Source of the DNA: PWHW01 sp964435025
Lineage (GTDB): Bacteria; Patescibacteriota; Minisyncoccia; Minisyncoccales; PWPS01
Direction: 5' to 3'
Assembly: GCA_964435025.1 (NCBI GenBank)
Contig: CAYSXL010000024.1
Coordinates: forward strand, 1 to 6,733
DNA: 6,733 bases
The translations under genes were made by a program, and so were the position numbers. This document shows positions 1-4,432 of this stretch, in pieces; positions within the stretch are counted from its first letter, which is position 1, and the number at the start of each line of letters is the position of its first letter. The notes under the pieces are model-generated. The model made no database searches, was not told the DNA's origin, and worked only from the letters and a program-made list of their open reading frames with translations.

Positions 1-417
1 CACTCTGCTATAGAGATACACTCTGATCGATCTCTACAGCAAAGAAGAAAGGCAATGAGTGGCTTCAAAGATGGAAAGTACAGAGTTCTTGTTGCTACCG
101 ATATTGCTGCTCGAGGAATTAATGTTTCCGATATTTCCATTGTAATAAACTATGACCTGCCGGAAAACTCAGAAGACTACGTTCACCGTATCGGAAGAAC
201 AGCAAGAGCGGGAGCTACCGGAAAAGCGATATCTTTTGTTACTCCGGATCAAAAAAGAAGCATAAAGCAAATTGAGAGATTAATGAAAAAAACTATTACC
301 GTAAAAGAAACGCCTACTTTAGCCGGTAACAAAGCGGAACCTACCAATAATTTTCAGAAAAATCATAAAAGAAAGAAAAATTATTACAAAAACTTCCGTA
401 AGAAAAAACAAAGATGA
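1..417 (+). CDS. DEAD-box ATP-dependent RNA helicase, RhlE-like, C-terminal part (5' end outside window)
   Basis: This is the last 138 residues of a superfamily 2 RNA helicase, which unwinds or remodels RNA duplexes using ATP in the cytoplasm. The frame is open from base 1, and the residues before the ATG at 55 (IHSDRSLQQRRKA) are the conserved motif IVa stretch. That ATG is therefore internal and the gene starts before the window. Seen here: the QxxR of motif IVa (residues 13-16 from the window edge), motif V ATDIAARG (32-39) and motif VI HRIGRTAR (62-69), which supplies the arginine finger. The RecA-like domain 2 ends with TPDQ...IERLMKK, a pattern I associate with RhlE-type proteins. A lysine/arginine/asparagine-rich tail of about 40 residues follows, typical of an RNA-binding extension. 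The DEAD motif and RecA domain 1 are off-window, so the subfamily is inferred. The TGA stop overlaps the typA start, suggesting an operon and translational coupling. Confidence 0.93.
   Translation, partial: HSAIEIHSDRSLQQRRKAMSGFKDGKYRVLVATDIAARGINVSDISIVINYDLPENSEDYVHRIGRTARAGATGKAISFVTPDQKRSIKQIERLMKKTITVKETPTLAGNKAEPTNNFQKNHKRKKNYYKNFRKKKQR
414..417 (+). promoter_or_regulatory. ATGA stop/start overlap coupling the helicase to typA
   Basis: The helicase stop TGA (415-417) overlaps the typA start ATG (414-416). The bases before this start are A-rich and lack a clear GGAG-type ribosome binding site, so typA is probably translated by ribosomes that terminate on the helicase and restart. The overlap is directly visible; the coupling is inferred from its geometry. 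Confidence 0.7.
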
Positions 418-2183
418 GTATTCGAAATGTTGCCATCATCGCTCATGTGGATCACGGAAAAACAACTCTTGTTGACACGCTGCTCCATACCTCAAACACA
501 AAGCTCTCTAAAGAATTTTCGGGAACTCAGCTTATTATGGACTCCGATGATATGGAGAAAGAAAGAGGGATTACTATCTTTTCAAAAAACGCTTCTGTTT
601 TCTGGAAAGAAACAAAAATTAATATTATTGATACCCCCGGTCATGCAGATTTCGGCGGTGAAGTAGAAAGAGTTCTCTCTATGGCTGACGGATGCCTTCT
701 TTTAATTGATGCAAAAGAGGGTCCGATGCCACAGACAAGATTTGTGCTTAAAAAAGCACTTACCTTGCAAATTCCCATAATTATCGTTGTTAATAAAATT
801 GACAAGCCTGACGCGAATTCAAGTAAGGCGGTTGAAAAAACTCTTGATTTGTTTTTAGAGCTTGGATCAACAGAAGATTTTCTTGACTTCCCTATTATTT
901 ATTCAAGCTCCAAGGAAGGAAAAGCCGGGCTAAGTCCAAAAATTGAAGAAATGGAAGATGTCTCTCCCCTTTTTAAGGTTATTTTAGAACAAATCCCGGA
1001 GCCCCGCGGAAAGAAAAACGCTCCATTACAATTCCATATTACCTCCCTTGCTCAAGATGCTTTCAAAGGAAAGATAGCAATCGGAAAAATTTATAATGGT
1101 ACTATAAAAAAAGGACAAGAAGTTTCGCACATTAACCGTGAAGGAGAGATTAAAGATACTAAAATTACTTCATTAATGAGTTTTGTTGGGCTCGAAAGGC
1201 AAGAAACAGAAGAGGCCCATGCCGGAGATATTATTGCTGTTGCCGGTATTCCTGATATCACTATTGGAGAAACCCTTGCAGATAAAGAAAGCCCTTCTCC
1301 TCTTCCTGTTTTAAATATCGACCAACCAACGGTAAAGGTACAATTTTTTCCAAACAACTCTCCTTTGTCCGGCGAAGAAGGAGAGTTTAGTACATCAAGA
1401 CAGCTAAGAGAAAGAATTTATAAAGAGCTGCAAACCGACGTTGCTCTCCGAATTGAAGATGGCGAAGGAGAGTCGTGGGTTGTTTCTGGAAGAGGAGAAT
1501 TACACCTCGCTATTTTAATTGAACGTATCCGCCGAGAAGGCTATGAACTTCAAGTTGGAAGACCCCGAGTTGTTACAAAAATGGAAAACGGAAAAACTCT
1601 TGTCCCTTATGAGAAAGTTTCTGTTGAAGTTCCTGAAAGTTATTCAGGAATTGTCATTGAAAAACTTGGAAAAAGGAACGGAATAGTTAAAAATATGGAG
1701 ACTAATGAAGGAATTACTTTTTTGGATTTTCTTATTCCTACTCGTGGTCTTTTCGGCTACAGAGGAGAGTTCTTAACCGACACCAAAGGATTAGGAATAA
1801 TGAGCAGTGCTTTTAGTCATTACGGAGATGATGCAACAAATTGGAAAGACAGGGAGCAAGGTTCTCTTACCTCTCTTTTTTCCGGCCAGACAAATCTTTA
1901 TGGTCTAATTAACATTCAAAAAAGGGGAACTCTTTTTCTGGGGCCGGGCACTACTGTTTATAAAGGACAAGTCATTGGCCAACATTCACGTAGTGGAGAC
2001 TTGGGAGTAAATCCATGCAAATCAAAAAAACTAAGCAATGTGAGATCGAAAGGAGAAGGAACTTCCGATCATTTTAATGCTCCCAAAAATATTACCCTGG
2101 AAGCAGCTCTTCTTTATATCGGAGATGATGAGCTTGTGGAGGTAACCCCTAAGTCGGTACGTATTAGAAAAATAATACTGTAA
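414..2183 (+). CDS. typA: Ribosome-associated GTPase TypA/BipA
   Basis: A complete 589-residue translational GTPase of the TypA/BipA family. The family resembles EF-G, binds the 70S ribosome near the A site, and aids large-subunit assembly and stress or cold adaptation. The G domain shows AHVDHGKT (P-loop, residues 10-17), ERGITI (switch I, 50-55), DTPGH (73-77, with the catalytic-type His77), NKID (127-130) and an SSSK-type G5 (164-167). A beta-barrel domain II (about 205-290) follows. Next come an EF-G III-like domain with GRGELHLAILIERIRREGYELQVGRP near residues 360-385, domain V with the RGLFGYRGEF signature, and the BipA-specific C-terminal domain ending DDELVEVTPKSVRIRK. There is no domain IV, which separates it from EF-G, and no LepA signature. 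The protein stops soon after VRIRK, whereas many homologues carry another 15-30 mostly basic residues. The start is fixed by the overlap with the helicase stop. Confidence 0.97.
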   Translation: MSIRNVAIIAHVDHGKTTLVDTLLHTSNTKLSKEFSGTQLIMDSDDMEKERGITIFSKNASVFWKETKINIIDTPGHADFGGEVERVLSMADGCLLLIDAKEGPMPQTRFVLKKALTLQIPIIIVVNKIDKPDANSSKAVEKTLDLFLELGSTEDFLDFPIIYSSSKEGKAGLSPKIEEMEDVSPLFKVILEQIPEPRGKKNAPLQFHITSLAQDAFKGKIAIGKIYNGTIKKGQEVSHINREGEIKDTKITSLMSFVGLERQETEEAHAGDIIAVAGIPDITIGETLADKESPSPLPVLNIDQPTVKVQFFPNNSPLSGEEGEFSTSRQLRERIYKELQTDVALRIEDGEGESWVVSGRGELHLAILIERIRREGYELQVGRPRVVTKMENGKTLVPYEKVSVEVPESYSGIVIEKLGKRNGIVKNMETNEGITFLDFLIPTRGLFGYRGEFLTDTKGLGIMSSAFSHYGDDATNWKDREQGSLTSLFSGQTNLYGLINIQKRGTLFLGPGTTVYKGQVIGQHSRSGDLGVNPCKSKKLSNVRSKGEGTSDHFNAPKNITLEAALLYIGDDELVEVTPKSVRIRKIIL

Positions 2184-2196
2184 CCTTTCCCCTTGT

Positions 2197-2934
2197 TTAT
2201 TTTGTTAACTCCACGGTTATACTCTCTAAAGAGATTCCGCCGTATTGTTTTTCACTGATCTCTTTATTTTCCTCTAAAATATTTATTTTAAATCCGGCTT
2301 CCTCTATTTTTTTTAAATACTCTTCTTTTAACAGAGCTCCGGCAACGCAACCGGCCAATAAATCTTCATCTTTTCTTTGTTCTTCGGAGAGTTCTTCTAA
2401 GAGAACAATATCTGAAAGATAAATCTTTCCTCCCGATTTAAGAACTCTATACGCTTCGCTAAAAGCCTTGTTTTTGTCCGAAGTAAGGTTTACCACACAA
2501 TTAGTAGTTATGATGTCTACTTTTTCATTTCCGAGCGGTAAATTTTCAATGTCTCCCATCAGAAACTCAGCATTATTCACTCCCTTCTCTTTTGCGTTTT
2601 CTCTTGCCTTTTTTACCATCTCTTCTGTCATGTCCACACCGATTACTTTTCCCGTATTACCTACTTTTTTAGCAGCTAAAATAGCGTCTACCCCTGCTCC
2701 CGATCCTAAATCGAGAACGGTATCCCCTTCTCCTATCTCTCCAAATCCGAGAGGATTTCCACAACCAAGACCGAGATTAGCATCACCGGCAACTTCTAAA
2801 TCTTCCTCGGAATAGCCGATCTCTCTTGCCGTTTTTTTCCCGCTGTCACAACCACAACTACACCCACAAGAGATATTGCGGGAAGCTATTTCCTTATATT
2901 TTCCTTTAATAATTTTTTTGTTGTTGTTTCTCAT
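2197..2934 (-). CDS. arsM: Arsenite S-adenosylmethionine methyltransferase (ArsM-type)
   Basis: A cytoplasmic class I SAM-dependent methyltransferase predicted to methylate As(III) to methylated, partly volatile arsenicals as a detoxification step. With the start at 2934 it has 245 residues. The SAM-binding motif I is LDLGSGAG (74-81), followed by the acidic GVDMT strand. Cysteines sit at GLGCGNP (C58), TNCVVNL (C146) and AGCVAGA (C195). The last two match the arsenite-binding pair of the ArsM family, and NCVxNL with GCVAGA is what separates ArsM from other methyltransferases. A CGCSCGC cluster occupies 23-29. Start choice: the open frame extends to a TTG at 2988 and an ATG at 2961, but both fall inside a good promoter match. 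The ATG at 2934 gives a normal-length lead into IIKGKYKEIA, although no Shine-Dalgarno precedes it. No arsR, arsB or arsC is in the window. It converges on typA with 13 bases between stops. Confidence 0.9.
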   Translation of the reverse strand: MRNNNKKIIKGKYKEIASRNISCGCSCGCDSGKKTAREIGYSEEDLEVAGDANLGLGCGNPLGFGEIGEGDTVLDLGSGAGVDAILAAKKVGNTGKVIGVDMTEEMVKKARENAKEKGVNNAEFLMGDIENLPLGNEKVDIITTNCVVNLTSDKNKAFSEAYRVLKSGGKIYLSDIVLLEELSEEQRKDEDLLAGCVAGALLKEEYLKKIEEAGFKINILEENKEISEKQYGGISLESITVELTK

Positions 2935-2959
2935 TTTTAAATTCAATTTATTTGTTTTC

Positions 2960-2988
2960 ATAATAACAGACTCTATTCTTTTTTTCAA
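2960..2988 (-). promoter_or_regulatory. Predicted sigma70-type promoter for arsM
   Basis: On the minus strand, TTGAAA (2988-2983) is followed after exactly 17 bases by TATTAT (2965-2960). Each box is one base from the consensus TTGACA or TATAAT. Transcription would begin near 2953, about 20 bases before the ATG at 2934. This argues against the TTG at 2988 and the ATG at 2961 as starts. The -35 box overlaps the last bases of the T-run of the lysC terminator. This is a pattern match in A+T-rich DNA without experimental support. Confidence 0.55.
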
Positions 2989-3015
2989 ACAAAAACCCGG
3001 AAAGTTATTCCCGGG
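2987..3015 (-). terminator. Rho-independent terminator after lysC
   Basis: Reading the minus strand, CCCGGGAA (3015-3008) pairs with TTTCCGGG (3003-2996) to give an 8-bp stem, including one G-U pair, around a TAAC loop. TTTTTGTTT follows immediately. On the plus strand the G-U pair becomes an A-C mismatch, so the structure favours minus-strand transcripts. It lies 46 bases after the lysC stop and closes that gene. Confidence 0.85.
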
Positions 3016-3060
3016 CCTTTTACTTTTAAGAGCTTGTTCTCCGAATTTTTAGTTTTTGCC

Positions 3061-4275
3061 TTAGTTGTCAATGAGCTGAAACTCCTCCGCCAGTGCTCGA
3101 GCTGCTTTTTTTTCCTCTTCCTTTTTTACTACAACCATAATGGTAATATTTGAAGAAGAGAAGGTTTCAATATTGACTCCGGAACGACTTATAGCATTAA
3201 ATATCCGGATAAAGTAGTTGGGGTCTTCCTTCATCATGGGAGAAACCAGCGTTAACCCGGATACGGGCATTGAGTTGCCAACTTCACCCAGCTGCGTAGC
3301 ACTTTTTTTGCTATCTCTCAACCTGGATATTGCTTCCTCCATATCCTTTTTAGCACAAAGTAAGGTAATATCGGCCGCTCTATGTTTGGTGGTTTGAACA
3401 CTATCAATGATATTAATATCGCTCAAAACGCTAAATATTTTAGCTACCACTCCCGACTCATTAAGAACACCGGAAATCTTAACCTGTTCCGCTTCTTGGA
3501 TGATCAATCCTGTTTGATCTCCAGGGTCTTGGCTCTCCATCTCACCAAGGCTGCTTCCAAAGCAAACAAGCGTACCTCCGGTTGAGCTCCCACAACTGGA
3601 AGAAAGAAGAACTCTAATTTCCACCCCCAGATTTTGTGCCAATAGCGCTGCTCTGTCCATCAGTTTACCCCCTCCGGCACCGGTAAACTGAACCAAGTTA
3701 TTGTGAGAAATCCGTTCGTATCTTTTGGCACGAGGAACAATGCGAGGATCTACGGCGTATATGCCGTCTACATCTGTGAAGTTCTCGCAGTAATTACTTC
3801 CCAGGGCGGCCGCAAGAGCAATGGCGGTTAGGTCGGAACCACCTCGGCCCAAGGTAACTACTTCTCCTTGAAACATACCCTGAAACCCCGTTACCACAAC
3901 AACTTTCCCTTTGTCTGTTAATTCTTTAATCCTTTCAATGCCTGCAATGCCTTTAATCTTTCTCTTCGAATCGGTCTCTATCTTAATCTCTCGTCCCGTA
4001 AGAGAAACCGCTTCTTTCCCTAGCTCGGTTATTGCTATGGCCAAGAGCGTTGCTGCTTTTGTTTCACCTGTCCCCAATAATTCATCTACTTCGTTTAAAG
4101 GCGGATTATTGGAGATTTCTCGTGCCTGCTTTAACAAATCATCGGTTTCCCCTTTCATAGCAGATACAACCACAACAACTTTATCTTTTTTTGCGGTTTC
4201 AACTATATGTTTTGCCACTGCCTCTATGTCCTTTAGTGAGCGCAAAACACTTCCTCCATATTTCTGTACAATCAT
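3061..4275 (-). CDS. lysC: Aspartate kinase (aspartokinase) with C-terminal ACT domains
   Basis: A 404-residue aspartokinase, which phosphorylates L-aspartate with ATP as the first step towards lysine/diaminopimelate, threonine and methionine. The amino-acid-kinase domain (about 1-240) shows KYGGSV (5-10), VVSAM (36-40), LLGTGET (66-72), TLGRGGSD (141-148) and FTDVDGIYAVDPRIV (166-180). Two ACT-like regions follow, at about 265-325 (KISGVLNESGVVAKIFSVL) and 337-400 (LTLVSPMMKEDPNYFIRIFNAI), the usual site of allosteric inhibition by lysine or threonine. It diverges from typical members: KYGGSV is one residue shorter than the usual KFGGTSV, TGET replaces TGEQ, and GGGKLMDRA stands where GAKVLHPRA is common. 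Aspartokinase is still the best call, but substrate and effector are unproven. The ATG at 4275 has AAGGAG nine bases upstream. It appears monocistronic, with its own leader and terminator, and no other lysine-pathway gene is in the window. Confidence 0.92.
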   Translation of the reverse strand: MIVQKYGGSVLRSLKDIEAVAKHIVETAKKDKVVVVVSAMKGETDDLLKQAREISNNPPLNEVDELLGTGETKAATLLAIAITELGKEAVSLTGREIKIETDSKRKIKGIAGIERIKELTDKGKVVVVTGFQGMFQGEVVTLGRGGSDLTAIALAAALGSNYCENFTDVDGIYAVDPRIVPRAKRYERISHNNLVQFTGAGGGKLMDRAALLAQNLGVEIRVLLSSSCGSSTGGTLVCFGSSLGEMESQDPGDQTGLIIQEAEQVKISGVLNESGVVAKIFSVLSDINIIDSVQTTKHRAADITLLCAKKDMEEAISRLRDSKKSATQLGEVGNSMPVSGLTLVSPMMKEDPNYFIRIFNAISRSGVNIETFSSSNITIMVVVKKEEEKKAARALAEEFQLIDN

Positions 4276-4284
4276 TACTTCACT

Positions 4285-4290
4285 CTCCTT
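4285..4290 (-). promoter_or_regulatory. Shine-Dalgarno site of lysC
   Basis: AAGGAG on the minus strand lies nine bases before the lysC ATG at 4275 and three bases after the stop of the possible leader mini-ORF. It supports the lysC start and shows that this organism uses Shine-Dalgarno initiation. Confidence 0.8.
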
Positions 4291-4293
4291 TTC

Positions 4294-4341
4294 TTAGAAA
4301 TTGAAGAATAAAAAAAATAGAGCAAATTTTAAAAGGTACAT
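4294..4341 (-). CDS. Possible leader peptide upstream of lysC (15 residues, Phe-rich)
   Basis: A short frame in the lysC leader encodes MYLLKFALFFLFFNF and ends TAA. It has a Shine-Dalgarno AAGGAG (4353-4348) six bases before its ATG, as good as that of lysC. Its stop lies 18 bases before the lysC start. Six of 15 residues are Phe and three are Leu, so it is strongly hydrophobic. It has only one Lys and no Thr or Met beyond the start, so it is not a conventional end-product-sensing leader for an aspartokinase. The Phe codons come largely from T-runs, so the peptide may matter less than the act of translating it. It could be a regulatory leader, a tiny membrane peptide, or chance in A+T-rich DNA. 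I recognise no family. Confidence 0.3.
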   Translation of the reverse strand: MYLLKFALFFLFFNF

Positions 4342-4351
4342 AATCCGCTCC
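4310..4351 (-). terminator. Attenuator-like hairpin with T8 tract in the lysC leader
   Basis: On the minus strand, GGAGCGGATT (4351-4342) pairs with AATTTGCTCT (4328-4319) as ten consecutive base pairs, three of them G-U, around a 13-base loop. After one A comes a run of eight Ts (4317-4310). This has the form of an intrinsic terminator placed between the predicted promoter and lysC. The stem contains most of the Shine-Dalgarno of the mini-ORF, and the loop contains its ATG. The G-U pairs would be A-C mismatches on the plus strand, so the structure is specific to the lysC transcript. Stem stability is modest and function is inferred. Confidence 0.45.
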
Positions 4352-4361
4352 TTCTACCATT

Positions 4362-4389
4362 ACTATACAATAATTTCAGAAAAAAACAA
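4362..4389 (-). promoter_or_regulatory. Predicted sigma70-type promoter for lysC
   Basis: On the minus strand, TTGTTT (4389-4384) and TATAGT (4367-4362) are separated by 16 bases. Transcription would start near 4355, just ahead of the Shine-Dalgarno of the mini-ORF. The -35 box lies inside the T-rich arm of the hairpin that follows copA. The -10 match is fair and the -35 match is moderate. Confidence 0.4.
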
Positions 4390-4414
4390 TCCCCGGCTTT
4401 TTATTGTTTTTCCC
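4379..4414 (-). terminator. Possible A/T-rich terminator after copA
   Basis: Nineteen bases after the copA stop, AAAAACAAT (4411-4403) pairs with ATTGTTTTT (4390-4382). The stem can be extended by two G-U pairs and one G-C pair to 4414/4379. The loop is 12 bases and G-rich (4402-4391). The T-run is part of the 3' arm rather than following it, and only one G-C pair lies in the core, so termination would be weak and possibly bidirectional. Confidence 0.4.
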
Positions 4415-4432
4415 GTTTTTAATTTTTAGCGG

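Noticed and set aside
55..57. ATG at 55 as the start of the helicase gene
   Set aside because: The frame is open to base 1 and encodes conserved helicase motif IVa residues upstream, so the gene is cut by the window edge.
2161..2178. Hairpin GTATTA/TAATAC as a typA terminator
   Set aside because: It lies inside the last typA codons, has only one G-C pair, and no T-run follows.
2468..2815. Plus-strand open frame opposite arsM
   Set aside because: It mirrors the conserved methyltransferase fold on the other strand and has no independent support.
2959..2988. TTG 2988 or ATG 2961 as the arsM start
   Set aside because: TTG 2988 begins right at the end of the lysC terminator and is part of the -35 box. 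ATG 2961 overlaps the -10 box. ATG 2934 fits the family length better, though 2961 cannot be fully excluded.
3911..4297. Plus-strand open frame opposite the lysC 5' part
   Set aside because: It is an antisense shadow of a conserved kinase domain, with low-complexity composition.
4280..4360. Longer 26-codon frame from ATG 4360 in the lysC leader
   Set aside because: It has no Shine-Dalgarno, would start upstream of the predicted transcript start, and runs through the lysC ribosome binding site. The mini-ORF at 4341 is better supported.
4276..4432. Lysine riboswitch or other known aptamer upstream of lysC
   Set aside because: The region is about 157 bases, including the copA 3' hairpin and a promoter. 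It is too short and lacks the multi-helix layout and conserved G-rich junctions of the lysine riboswitch.
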